Source: an uncultured Bacteroidales bacterium (GTDB lineage Bacteria > Bacteroidota > Bacteroidia > Bacteroidales > Bacteroidaceae). Taken from it: 64,000 nucleotides of DNA. This document shows, one piece after another, positions 43,112-51,965 of this stretch. The stretch covers positions 1 through 64,000 of the forward strand of contig CALKIW010000040.1 of NCBI GenBank assembly GCA_937995875.1, read 5' to 3'. The translations under genes were made by a program, and so were the position numbers. The notes below the pieces were generated by a model. That model did not search any database. It was not told the DNA's origin and saw only the letters and a list, made by a program, of their open reading frames with translations. Each line of letters opens with the position of its first letter. The first letter of the stretch is position 1.

Positions 43112-45931
43112 ATGAAAATAAGAAACTTGTTTTTTGCTCTGTTGTTGCTCGTGTCTGTCAGCGTGCAGGCACAGATGCCCGACATGACAATCCCCGTAGA
43201 CAAGGAGGTGCGCATGGGCAAACTCGACAACGGTTTGACCTATTTTATCCGCCACAACAACTGGCCCGAACACCGTGCAAACTTCTATATTGCCCAGAAA
43301 GTGGGTTCCATACAGGAAGAAGAAAGTCAGCGCGGACTGGCTCATTTCCTTGAGCACATGGCCTTCAACGGCTCCGACAACTTCAAGGGCAACGCCCTGA
43401 TAGAATGGTGTCGCGCCAAGGGTATCGAGTTTGGCGGCGACCTCAATGCCTATACCAGTATCGACCAGACCGTGTACAACATCAACAACGTGCCGACCGA
43501 AAACCAATCCACTCTCGACTCCTGCCTGCTCATCCTGCGCGACTGGTCGTGCGGACTTTCGTTGGAGCAGGAAGAAATCGACAAGGAGCGCGGTGTGATT
43601 CACGAGGAGTGGCGTCTGCGCACCTCAGCCATCAGCCGTATGCTGGAGCGCAACCTGCCACAACTCTATCCCGGCTCGAAATACGGCGTGAGATTTCCTA
43701 TCGGACTGATGTCGGTGATCGATAATTTCAAACGACAGGAACTGGTAGACTATTACCACAAATGGTATCACCCCACCAATCAGGGACTCATCATCGTAGG
43801 TGATGTAGACGTGGACCATATAGAAGCCGAAATCAAACGGCTCTTCGGAGGTATCAAAAATCCGGAAAATCCGGCACCTATCGTAGACGAGCTTGTGCCC
43901 GACAACGCCAAGCCTATCGTCATCGTAGACAAGGACAAGGAGTTCCAGAGAAGCACCGTAGAGCTGATGATGAAGCACGAGACCTTCCCCGACAGTCTGA
44001 AACAGACCATGCCCTACCTCATCCAGAACTATATCAAGAACGCAGCAACCGATATGCTCAATCAGCGGTTCATAGAGGCAGCACAGAAAGCCGACTGCCC
44101 GTTTGTGAGTGCTAACGTGAGCGACGGCAATTATATCTTCTCGAAAACGAAAGACGCATTCAGCCTCAGCGCGGCACCCAAAGACATGAGCCAGACTGCG
44201 GCAGCACTGAAACACGCTTTCACTGTGGTGCGTCAGGCTGCGGAATTTGGATTCACGCCAACCGAATATAAGCGTTTCCAGACAGATATGTTGAGCAGTC
44301 TGGACAAGATGTATTCCAACAAAGACAAACGCTACAACGGTCAGTTCTACAGTGAAATATTGGGCTATTTCCTCACCAACGAGCCTATGCCCGATATTGA
44401 ATACTCTTATCAGAGCATGAAGCAAATCATTCCTGTCATCCCGTTGGAAGCCGTTAACCAAGTGCTGAAAGAACTCGTGAGCGAGAACGACAGCAACCTC
44501 GTGATCCTCAACTTCAACAACGAGAAAGAAGGCAACGTATATCCCACAGCACAAGAACTGCTGAATGCCGTGCAAGAGGCACGTCAGGCCAAGATCGAAC
44601 CCTATGTGGACAACGTGAAGGATGAGCCTCTGATGACAACGCTTCCCAAACCCGGAAAGATTAAGAAAGAGCAGAAGAGCAAGAAGTTTGACTACGACAT
44701 CCTGACCCTGAGCAACGGTGTGACGGTGCTGCTGAAGAACACCGACTACAAGAAAGATCAGATTATCATGAGCGGATGGGGAGGAGCCGGAAGCTCAATG
44801 TATGGCGAGGCCGACTATGCCAATATCAAAGCATTCGACAATGTGATTGACGGCAGCGGACTGGGCAACTTCTCAAGCACGGAATTGCTCAAGGCTTTGG
44901 CCGGCAAGATTGCTAATGCCCATCTCTCTATGGGCAGTCGTCGCATGGCCCTCAGTGCGAACGCCACGCCTAAGGATGTGGAAACCATGTTGCAGCTGAC
45001 CTATCTCTACTTCACCAACATCAAGAAAGACCAAGACTCCTACAACACTATCATGCAGCAATACGAGCTGGCACTGAAAAATCGCGAACTGAGTCCGGAG
45101 ACAGCTTTTAGCGACTCCATTTCGGCTGCGGTTTACGGTCACGGATGGCGTGAAGCTCCATTCCTGGCCAAAGACGTGAAGCATGTAAACTTGGACCGCA
45201 TCCTCGCTATGGCCAAAGAGCGCACTGCCAACGCCAACGGCTGGGTTTTCACCATCGTGGGAAACTATGACAAAGCCACCATCCGACCGCTCATTTGCCA
45301 GTATCTCGGTGCACTGCCTTCCAAAGGAAAGAACATCACGGGAGAGCGCACGTCGATACCGACAGACAAGAACGTGGAAAACGTGTTCTATCGCAAGATG
45401 GAAACCCCTAAGGCAAACTCCTTGGTGACGTGGTTTAATCACAAAATGCCACACTCGCTCGAAGCTGCCATCAAGGCCGATGTTGCAGGGCAAGTGCTCT
45501 CTATGGTCTATCTCAAAAAGATTCGGGAGGAAGCCAGTGCAGCCTATTCGTGTGGCGCACAGAGCAACATGAGTATTGGCGACGACGGTTTCCACCTGGC
45601 ACAGATTGTGGCCTACTGCCCCATGAAACCCGAAAAGAAAGACGAGGCATTGAAAATCATAGACGAGGAGGTGCATCAGTTGGCCAAAACCTGCGACGCC
45701 GAGATGCTCGCGAAAATACAGAAACTCATGCTCAAGCAGATAGACGACCGCGCGAAAACCAACGGTTTCTGGAAGTCGCTGCTCATGGAAGACTATACGA
45801 TGGGCCTCGACTCATACACCGACTATAAGCGTATTGTTGAGAGCCTCACGCCGGAATCAATTTCTCAGTTTGTGAAAACGTTCCTCAAAGATGCCAACAA
45901 AGTGAGCGTCGTGATGCTCCCGCAAGAGTAA
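43112..45931 (+). CDS. M16 family zinc metallopeptidase (insulinase-like), exported
   Basis: 939 residues. Signal peptide MKIRNLFFALLLLVSVSVQA. The first M16 domain carries the inverted zinc motif HFLEH (His78, Glu81, His82) in RGLAHFLEHMAFNGS, with the downstream Glu in the DKERGVIHEEWRLR region. Four M16 repeats follow, the third and fourth (about 520-939) without the zinc motif, as usual in single-chain M16 proteases. Probably a periplasmic peptidase that clears peptides such as signal peptides or imported oligopeptides. Own promoter; downstream hairpin at 45988-46029. Confidence 0.94.
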   Translation: MKIRNLFFALLLLVSVSVQAQMPDMTIPVDKEVRMGKLDNGLTYFIRHNNWPEHRANFYIAQKVGSIQEEESQRGLAHFLEHMAFNGSDNFKGNALIEWCRAKGIEFGGDLNAYTSIDQTVYNINNVPTENQSTLDSCLLILRDWSCGLSLEQEEIDKERGVIHEEWRLRTSAISRMLERNLPQLYPGSKYGVRFPIGLMSVIDNFKRQELVDYYHKWYHPTNQGLIIVGDVDVDHIEAEIKRLFGGIKNPENPAPIVDELVPDNAKPIVIVDKDKEFQRSTVELMMKHETFPDSLKQTMPYLIQNYIKNAATDMLNQRFIEAAQKADCPFVSANVSDGNYIFSKTKDAFSLSAAPKDMSQTAAALKHAFTVVRQAAEFGFTPTEYKRFQTDMLSSLDKMYSNKDKRYNGQFYSEILGYFLTNEPMPDIEYSYQSMKQIIPVIPLEAVNQVLKELVSENDSNLVILNFNNEKEGNVYPTAQELLNAVQEARQAKIEPYVDNVKDEPLMTTLPKPGKIKKEQKSKKFDYDILTLSNGVTVLLKNTDYKKDQIIMSGWGGAGSSMYGEADYANIKAFDNVIDGSGLGNFSSTELLKALAGKIANAHLSMGSRRMALSANATPKDVETMLQLTYLYFTNIKKDQDSYNTIMQQYELALKNRELSPETAFSDSISAAVYGHGWREAPFLAKDVKHVNLDRILAMAKERTANANGWVFTIVGNYDKATIRPLICQYLGALPSKGKNITGERTSIPTDKNVENVFYRKMETPKANSLVTWFNHKMPHSLEAAIKADVAGQVLSMVYLKKIREEASAAYSCGAQSNMSIGDDGFHLAQIVAYCPMKPEKKDEALKIIDEEVHQLAKTCDAEMLAKIQKLMLKQIDDRAKTNGFWKSLLMEDYTMGLDSYTDYKRIVESLTPESISQFVKTFLKDANKVSVVMLPQE

Positions 45932-45987
45932 GCCTGACGAAAGACAACACGAAGCGCACACGAGCGCGGAAAGAAACAAACTTTAAT

Positions 45988-46029
45988 GGAACTCCCTGCC
46001 ATGCCTTGAAGGTCATGACAGGGAGTTCC
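45988..46029 (+). terminator. Stem-loop after the M16 protease gene
   Basis: GGAACTCCCTGCCATG (45988-46003) pairs with CATGACAGGGAGTTCC (46014-46029), one C-A mismatch, loop 10 bases. No clear T-run follows. Confidence 0.55.
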
Positions 46030-46131
46030 TGCGTTCATGGATGTTCTGCAGCTTTTGGTGAGCGGCCTATAGTGTACGCCCTTGTTCCAAAGCACCAAAG
46101 CTGTCAAAACTTCTATAATCCACCGGTTTCC

Positions 46132-46162
46132 TTTGCACATTCCCATTTTCTTCGTAACTTTG
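46132..46162 (+). promoter_or_regulatory. Bacteroidetes-type promoter for metK
   Basis: TTTG (46132-46135), 19 bases, TAACTTTG (46155-46162): exact consensus; transcription should start near 46169. Confidence 0.75.
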
Positions 46163-46168
46163 CACCAT

Positions 46169-46270
46169 CAAGTTTACGGTGGGCTGCATCCCACCGTGCT
46201 TCCCCTCAGATTATAGATCAAATATCATACAGGCTCCGTATGCAGGCCAGCCCTATTTATCATTAGTTCT
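46169..46270 (+). promoter_or_regulatory. Structured 5' leader of metK
   Basis: The ~100-base leader opens with a perfect 8-bp hairpin ACGGTGGG-CTGCAT-CCCACCGT (46176-46197), then CATAC-AGGCTCC-GTATG (46226-46242). It does not show the conserved bases of SAM-I or SAM-II riboswitches that I would expect, so no riboswitch class is assigned. Confidence 0.4.
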
Positions 46271-47560
46271 ATGTCTTATTTATTTTCATCAGAATCAGTG
46301 TCTGAAGGACATCCGGACAAGGTTGCCGACCAAATTTCAGACGCCATACTCGACCAGTTTCTTGCCTACGATGACACCTCGCATTGTGCCATAGAAAGCT
46401 TTGTTACGACGGGTCAGGTTGTCATTATGGGCGAGGTGCGCTCAAACGCATACATCGACCTGCAGACAATGGCACGCAGAGCCATTAAGCATATCGGCTA
46501 CAGCAAAGCGGAATATCAGTTCGACCACAACTCGTGTGGCATACTCACGGCCATCCACGAGCAGAGCGACGACATCCATCGCGGTGTGTCGCGCGAGGAG
46601 GAAGAGCAGCAGGGAGCCGGCGACCAAGGCATGATGTTTGGCTATGCCAGCAACGAAACCGACAACTATATGCCGGCAACGCTCGACCTGGCACATCTCA
46701 TCATGTACACCCTTGCCCAAATTCGTAAGGAAGGCAAGCAGATGACTTATCTCCGTCCCGACTCCAAGAGTCAGGTAACCATCGAATACGGTGACGACAA
46801 TAAGCCGCTACGCATCGATACCATCGTTGTTTCCACACAACACGACCCATTCATCGAGCCTGAGAACGACACGCGGGAAGCTCAGCTGAAGGCCGACGAA
46901 GCCATGCTGACCAAGATTCGCGAGGATGTGATCAACATTCTCATGCCTCGCGTCAAAGCTGCCGCCGGGGATAAGTTGTGCGCACTGTTCAACGACAAAA
47001 TTAAATATCTGGTAAACCCAACGGGTAAGTTCGTGATAGGTGGACCTCATGGCGACACGGGGCTTACAGGTCGGAAGATCATTGTAGACACCTACGGCGG
47101 ACGAGGCGCACACGGCGGTGGCGCTTTCTCCGGCAAAGATTCGAGCAAGGTAGACCGTAGCGCCGCATATGCCGCTCGCTACATCGCCAAGAATATGGTG
47201 GCTGCCGGAGTGGCCGACGAGATGCTCGTGCAACTGGCATACGCCATCGGAGTGGCTGAGCCTGTAAGCATATACGTCAATACCTACGGCCGCAGCAAGG
47301 TGAATATCTCCGATTCTGAGATTGCCGAGAAAATACAACAGCTCTTTGATCTGCGCCCAAAGGCCATCGAACGACAGCTCAAACTGCGCCAACCCATGTA
47401 TTTCGAGACCGCAGCATACGGCCATGTGGGGCGTCAGAACAGAGTGATTGAAAAGACCTTCACCAGTCTTTACCATAAACCCAAGACGATGAAGATTGAA
47501 CTCTTTACATGGGAAAAGATCGACCAGATAGATCGAATCAAAAAGGCATTCAATCTTTAA
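46271..47560 (+). CDS. metK: S-adenosylmethionine synthetase
   Basis: 429 residues. It makes SAM from methionine and ATP. Motifs: SEGHPDKVADQISDAILD at the N-terminus (ATP and Mg binding), GAGDQGMMFGYASNE, KTIVDTYGG-like IIVDTYGGRGAHGGGAFSGK and DRSAAYAARYIAKNMVAAG. It is slightly longer than the E. coli enzyme because of a loop in the middle (about 180-200), normal for Bacteroidetes. A structured leader and own promoter suggest post-transcriptional control. Confidence 0.97.
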   Translation: MSYLFSSESVSEGHPDKVADQISDAILDQFLAYDDTSHCAIESFVTTGQVVIMGEVRSNAYIDLQTMARRAIKHIGYSKAEYQFDHNSCGILTAIHEQSDDIHRGVSREEEEQQGAGDQGMMFGYASNETDNYMPATLDLAHLIMYTLAQIRKEGKQMTYLRPDSKSQVTIEYGDDNKPLRIDTIVVSTQHDPFIEPENDTREAQLKADEAMLTKIREDVINILMPRVKAAAGDKLCALFNDKIKYLVNPTGKFVIGGPHGDTGLTGRKIIVDTYGGRGAHGGGAFSGKDSSKVDRSAAYAARYIAKNMVAAGVADEMLVQLAYAIGVAEPVSIYVNTYGRSKVNISDSEIAEKIQQLFDLRPKAIERQLKLRQPMYFETAAYGHVGRQNRVIEKTFTSLYHKPKTMKIELFTWEKIDQIDRIKKAFNL

Positions 47561-47608
47561 GGCCGGACTATTTGAGCCCATTCGTCATGCAATCAAAGGG
47601 CAATGCTT

Positions 47609-47740
47609 GTGAGTTTGTACGGCAAAGCCCATGAGTTCGTGTTTAAATCTGCGTGAGTTTGTACAGAAATGCCCGGAAGTTCGTGTTTGAAACTGCATGA
47701 GTTCGCACAACAAAGCCCATGAGTTCGTGAGCCAATCCTT
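47609..47740 (+). repeat. Tandem array, six 22-bp units
   Basis: Units begin at 47609, 47631, 47653, 47675, 47697 and 47719. All share a (T/A)GAGTTyGT start followed by a variable second half. Two alternating types (GTACGGCAAAGCCC-like and GTTTAAATCTGC-like) suggest a 44-bp higher-order unit. The array lies between metK and the DUF4271 gene. Confidence 0.9.
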
Positions 47741-47790
47741 TTAATTTCGTGGGTTGCCGCTCGTCGGCAGCCATCATTTTCGCTTATCCC

Positions 47791-48819
47791 ATGACCCAGC
47801 AAGATACGCTCTCCACAACCTCAACTCCCGTTTCGGAAGCCCCACCGAAGGCTTCCGCACACGTTGGAACCGGGTATCATTCGCCCCATGAGATTATCAG
47901 TTGGCTCCCCGCCACGGCTACTCCATGGCAGCAGGACTCGGCAATAAGGGCTCATTACAAATTCCCGGAAGTGGATTGGAGCAAGCGGGTCAATCCTATG
48001 AAAACGCCTTTGGGCAAGGCCGACGCACCGTCCGGATTCTCTTTGAAGAAACCCATGTACCACAGCAGGTCTTTGGTACAGCCCGATTCTGTATACAGAC
48101 CGGAATATGCGGTCTATCGTCAGGGTGTTGCCGGCGACCCGATCCCCTACAATATCGCCAACGACGACCTTATCACGTCTATCCTCTTAGGCTGTTTCAT
48201 CCTCGCCACAGTATCCATCTCGCAGACGGGAAACTTCATTCACCGGCAGCTGAAATACTTTTTTCATCCCCTGCGAGAAGGTACTACGGTCATCACGGAA
48301 ACCAGTAATGAGCTGCGTTTTCAGCTCTTCCTGCTCCTTCAGACAAGCCTCCTCTTTGCCCTTATATTCTTCTTTTACGCCAAAACGTTTGGAAACGGCA
48401 CCTCAAGTCTTCCCCAACACCTCGTCATCGGCATTTACACGGGCATCATAACCGTATATTTCATGTTCAAGGCTGTGGCTTACAATCTGGTCGGATGGGT
48501 GTTTTTTGACAGGAAAAAAAATGAACAATGGACCAAGTCGGGGCTCTTTCTTGTAGCCACCCAAGGCATAGCACTTTTCCCTATCGTTATGCTCCATGCC
48601 TATTTCAACTTTTCTATCGAAACCACAGTCATTTACACGACTGTGATTATCATTTTAGCCAAGCTTCTGTCTTTTTACAAGACGTATGTCATCTTTTTCA
48701 AAAAAGGGAGTGCTTTTGTGCAATTTTTTTTGTACTTTTGTGCCTTTGAAATAGTGCCACTTGGCATTCTATGGAGCGTTCTTGTGTTCATAGATCATTA
48801 TTTAAAGGTAAATTTTTAA
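47791..48819 (+). CDS. DUF4271 domain-containing membrane protein
   Basis: 342 residues from MTQQDTLSTT. A long polar N-terminus (about 1-120, Pro- and Ser-rich) is followed by about seven hydrophobic segments (for example LFLLLQTSLLFALIFFFYA, LVIGIYTGIITVYFMFKAV, YTTVIIILAKLLSFYKTYV). DUF4271 genes lie next to a uroporphyrinogen-III synthase-like gene in many Bacteroidetes, exactly as here (9 bp apart). Function unknown; link to haem biosynthesis or envelope is only by context. Confidence 0.85.
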   Translation: MTQQDTLSTTSTPVSEAPPKASAHVGTGYHSPHEIISWLPATATPWQQDSAIRAHYKFPEVDWSKRVNPMKTPLGKADAPSGFSLKKPMYHSRSLVQPDSVYRPEYAVYRQGVAGDPIPYNIANDDLITSILLGCFILATVSISQTGNFIHRQLKYFFHPLREGTTVITETSNELRFQLFLLLQTSLLFALIFFFYAKTFGNGTSSLPQHLVIGIYTGIITVYFMFKAVAYNLVGWVFFDRKKNEQWTKSGLFLVATQGIALFPIVMLHAYFNFSIETTVIYTTVIIILAKLLSFYKTYVIFFKKGSAFVQFFLYFCAFEIVPLGILWSVLVFIDHYLKVNF

Positions 48820-48827
48820 ACAAAAAG

Positions 48828-49583
48828 ATGATAAAGAAGATCATGGTATCACAGCCGAAGCCGGCTAATGATAAGTCTCCTTATTATGATATCGAGAAAA
48901 AATACGGCGTAGAATTTGTTTTCCGTCCGTTCATCAAGGTCGAAGGGCTTTCCGGCAAGGAGTTCCGGCAGCAAAAAGTAGGCATTCTCTCTCACACGGC
49001 TGTGGTGTTTACCTCTCGCCATGCCATTAATAATTATTTCAAGATTGCTAAAGAATTGCGTCTCAACATCCCTGAGGACATGAAATATTTCTGTGTCACC
49101 GAGACCATCTCTCTTTACATTCAGAAGTATGTGCAATATCGCAAACGCAAAGTCTTCTTCGGAAATACCGGAAAGATTGACGACTTGTTGCCCACCATGC
49201 TCAAGCACAAGAACGAGAAATTCCTTGTTCCGCTGAGCAGCGTTCACAACGACGACATCAAGAATAAGCTCGACGCCAAGGGACTGAGCCACACGGAATG
49301 TGTGATGTATCGCACCGTACACAACGAGTTTACACAAGAGGAGATTGATAATTGTGATTGTGATATGCTCATCTTCTCAACCCCCACAGGCGTGGATTAC
49401 CTTACAGACGCCTTCCCAAGCATATTGCAAGGCAAGTTGAAGTTTGGTGCTTTCGGGCCGGCTACGGGCAAAGCCATTGAGAAAGCCGGCATCAAACCGT
49501 CGCTCGTTGGAGGCACCAAGCAATATCCTTCCATGTTCAGCGCATTGGAAGACTTTCTCCAAAAGGAACAAAAAAAGAAATAA
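48828..49583 (+). CDS. Uroporphyrinogen-III synthase-like protein
   Basis: 251 residues from MIKKIMVSQPKPANDKSPYY. It follows the HemD fold (two alternating alpha/beta domains): VVFTSRHAINNYFKIAKEL, YFCVTETISLYIQKY, FLVPLSSVHNDDIKNKL, LIFSTPTGVDYLTDAF and FGAFGPATGKAIEKAG (the TSxxGV and GxxTA-type pieces). True HemD closes the hydroxymethylbilane ring for haem and cobalamin. In Bacteroidetes this conserved neighbour of DUF4271 and rnpA may be a divergent paralogue, so I leave the symbol empty. Confidence 0.82.
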   Translation: MIKKIMVSQPKPANDKSPYYDIEKKYGVEFVFRPFIKVEGLSGKEFRQQKVGILSHTAVVFTSRHAINNYFKIAKELRLNIPEDMKYFCVTETISLYIQKYVQYRKRKVFFGNTGKIDDLLPTMLKHKNEKFLVPLSSVHNDDIKNKLDAKGLSHTECVMYRTVHNEFTQEEIDNCDCDMLIFSTPTGVDYLTDAFPSILQGKLKFGAFGPATGKAIEKAGIKPSLVGGTKQYPSMFSALEDFLQKEQKKK

Positions 49584-49592
49584 CCCTACATC

Positions 49593-50024
49593 ATGGCTGC
49601 ACTTCCCTCCACACTACACAAGGAGGAGCGGATATATAGCAAGAAGATTATAGACGCCCTCTTTCAAGGAGACCGAAGTCGTTCACTGTCGGCTTTCCCT
49701 CTGAGAGTTGTGTATATGCCCTTGCCATCAGAGCGCGAAGCATCAGGAAAAAGCACGTCGGAGACGCTGACAAGGTCGAAAGCCAAGATTCTCATCAGCG
49801 TTCCGAAGCGATGTTTCAAGCACGCAGTGAAGCGCAACAGGGTGAAACGGCAGATTCGCGAAGCCTATCGCAAACATAAATCCATTGTTGCAAGCTATGA
49901 GATTGCACTGGCATTCATCTGGCTCGACAACAGATTGCGCAACAGCGAAGAGGTGGAAGCCAAGGTGATCAACTTGTTGCATCGGATAGAGGAGTATCTG
50001 CAAAAGCAAAAAAATCAGTCATGA
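49593..50024 (+). CDS. rnpA: Ribonuclease P protein component
   Basis: 143 residues. Binds RNase P RNA and helps 5' tRNA processing. The RNR signature is seen in KRCFKHAVKRNRVKRQIREAYR (about 73-94), with an N-terminal LHKEERIYSKKIIDALFQGD and a central ISVPKR strand. Slightly longer than the E. coli protein. Ends 4 bp into yidD, so the two are translationally coupled. Confidence 0.94.
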   Translation: MAALPSTLHKEERIYSKKIIDALFQGDRSRSLSAFPLRVVYMPLPSEREASGKSTSETLTRSKAKILISVPKRCFKHAVKRNRVKRQIREAYRKHKSIVASYEIALAFIWLDNRLRNSEEVEAKVINLLHRIEEYLQKQKNQS

Positions 50025-50272
50025 ACACACTGAAGAAGATTCTCCATACCGTCGGCCATGCCGTTGCTTGGCTTTTGGTACAACCCATTATTTTTTACCA
50101 AAAGTTCATCACCCCCTACACCCCACCCTCCTGTCGATTCACGCCCACTTGCTCTGAATATGCCCGTCAAGCCCTGCTCAAGCATGGTCCCATCAAGGGA
50201 TTGGCACTGACGATATGGCGAATACTAAGATGTAACCCCTGGGGTGGAAGCGGGTACGACCCGGTTCCGTAA
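50021..50272 (+). CDS. yidD: Membrane protein insertion efficiency factor YidD
   Basis: 83 residues. A hydrophobic N-terminus (VAWLLVQPIIFYQKFITPY), then the strict YidD pattern PSCRFTPTCSEYARQAL, HGPIKGLALTIWRILRCNPW and a closing GYDPVP. Small membrane-associated protein thought to aid YidC/Sec insertion. Overlaps rnpA by 4 bp, the conserved rnpA-yidD order. Confidence 0.95.
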   Translation: MNTLKKILHTVGHAVAWLLVQPIIFYQKFITPYTPPSCRFTPTCSEYARQALLKHGPIKGLALTIWRILRCNPWGGSGYDPVP

Positions 50273-50362
50273 GTTGTCCGTAAGGCGCCCCATCATTTTG
50301 AATACACCCAATGAGGTCGATCAGACCCATTGGGCACAAACCAAACAACTATTTTATTGAAA

Positions 50363-51661
50363 ATGAAAAATTTTGTCGAAGAATTGAAATGGCGTGGTAT
50401 GCTGGCTCAGATAATGCCAGGCACCGAAGAATACCTCATGAACAATCTTGTGTCGGCTTATCTCGGCACCGACCCCACCGCCGACTCGCTTCACATCGGA
50501 CACCTCTGCGGCATCATGATGCTGCGTCACCTGCAGCGTTGCGGCCACAAACCCTATCTCCTCGTAGGCGGAGCCACAGGTATGATCGGCGACCCTTCGG
50601 GCAAAAGTCAGGAGCGCAACCTGCTCGATTCCGAAACATTATACCACAACCAAGAGGCCATCAAGAAGCAGTGTGCTAAGTTTCTTGACTTCGACAGCAC
50701 TGCCCCCAACAAGGCCGAACTGGTGAACAACTACGACTGGATGAAGGATTTCACCTTCCTCGACTTTGCCCGCACCGTAGGAAAGCACATCACCGTGAAC
50801 TACATGATGGCCAAAGAGAGCGTGCAGCAGCGCCTCAACGGCACGGCTCGCGACGGTTTGAGCTTCACCGAGTTCACTTATCAGCTGCTTCAGGGCTACG
50901 ATTTTCTCCATCTTTACCAGAACAACGGCGTGCGCTTGCAGCTCGGAGGCAACGACCAATGGGGCAACATGACCACCGGAACAGAACTTATCCGCCGCAC
51001 ACTCGGCAACGAAGCCGAAGCCTTTGCGCTCACCTGTCCGCTCATCACCAAGGCCGATGGCAAGAAGTTTGGCAAGACCGAGAGCGGCAATGTATGGCTC
51101 GACCGCAACCGCACCACGCCCTACACGTTCTACCAGTTCTGGCTCAACGTGTCGGATGAGGACGCCGAACGCTACATCAAGATATTCACCGACCTTGACC
51201 AAGCAACCATTGCCGACCTCGTGAAAGAGCACGCCGAAGATCCCGGTCGCCGCACACTGCAGCGCCGTTTGGCAGAGGAAGTAACCACTATGGTACACTC
51301 CAAGGACGACCTCGATATGGCCATCGCCGCCTCGAACATTCTCTTTGGCAAAGCTACGAAGGACCAGTTGGCACGCCTTGACGAGGCAACACTCAACGAC
51401 GTGTTCAAAGACGTTCCCCACTACGACCTCGACAAGGCCCATCTCGGCGGCAAAGCCATCGATCTGTTCTGTCAGGACGGCTGGGACATCTTTGCCAGCA
51501 AGGGCGAGATGCGCAAAATGGTGAAGGGGGGCGGAGTAAGCCTCAACAAGGAAAAACTGACCGCATTCGACCAGACTGTCACAGCCGACGACCTTATCGA
51601 CGGCAAATATCTGCTCGTGCAGCGAGGCAAAAAGAACTATTACCTCATCACCGTGAAGTAA
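50363..51661 (+). CDS. tyrS: Tyrosyl-tRNA synthetase
   Basis: 432 residues from MKNFVEELKWRGMLAQIM; the in-frame ATG at 50330 is less likely. Class I synthetase with HIGH motif in DSLHIGHLCGIMML, tyrosine-binding GNDQWGNMTTG, KFGKTESGNVWLD (KMSKS equivalent) and a C-terminal S4 RNA-binding domain (about 365-432, MVKGGGVSLNKEKL). Normal length. Its downstream gap carries a 22-bp array and dispersed repeat copy F. Confidence 0.96.
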   Translation: MKNFVEELKWRGMLAQIMPGTEEYLMNNLVSAYLGTDPTADSLHIGHLCGIMMLRHLQRCGHKPYLLVGGATGMIGDPSGKSQERNLLDSETLYHNQEAIKKQCAKFLDFDSTAPNKAELVNNYDWMKDFTFLDFARTVGKHITVNYMMAKESVQQRLNGTARDGLSFTEFTYQLLQGYDFLHLYQNNGVRLQLGGNDQWGNMTTGTELIRRTLGNEAEAFALTCPLITKADGKKFGKTESGNVWLDRNRTTPYTFYQFWLNVSDEDAERYIKIFTDLDQATIADLVKEHAEDPGRRTLQRRLAEEVTTMVHSKDDLDMAIAASNILFGKATKDQLARLDEATLNDVFKDVPHYDLDKAHLGGKAIDLFCQDGWDIFASKGEMRKMVKGGGVSLNKEKLTAFDQTVTADDLIDGKYLLVQRGKKNYYLITVK

Positions 51662-51736
51662 GAAAACAAACACAACATAAACTCCCAATCCTGCAAGACG
51701 CAATGCCTTGCAGGATTTTTTATTGTCTCCTCGCCT

Positions 51737-51956
51737 CTCATCCCCACTATATGCAGCCCTCATCCGCACTCCGTTCGTTGCTCATCTCTACCCACCTCTT
51801 TCTTCATCTCCACTCCCTTCAGTCCTTAGCTCAATCCCTCTTTCTCTCTTTCCTACCCCCTTCGTCCCTCATCTACACCCCCTTTTCTACCCTTCTTCTG
51901 CACCCTTCTGCCCTCATCTTCCCCTCCGTTTTTTGCTCGTCCCACCCTGCTGCAAA
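51737..51956 (+). repeat. Degenerate tandem array, about ten 22-bp units, pyrimidine-rich
   Basis: Blocks of 22 start at 51737, 51759, 51781, 51803, 51825, 51847, 51869, 51891, 51913 and 51935, most opening CTCATC or TTCATC. The second block, CTCATCCGCACTCCG..., resembles the third core unit of the dispersed repeat (CTCATCGGCACTGCG...). The strand is almost purely C/T. Dispersed repeat copy F begins about 10 bp later. Confidence 0.75.
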
Positions 51957-51965
51957 CTCTTTATA

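Noticed and set aside
46169..46270. SAM riboswitch upstream of metK
   Set aside because: The hairpins do not match the SAM-I or SAM-II conserved bases as I know them; left as an unassigned leader.
50639..51769. Long minus-strand reading frame opposite tyrS (376 codons)
   Set aside because: It is the mirror frame of the well-supported tyrS gene and encodes a Cys/Val/His-rich sequence without any domain. Similar shadows occur opposite bamA and argS.
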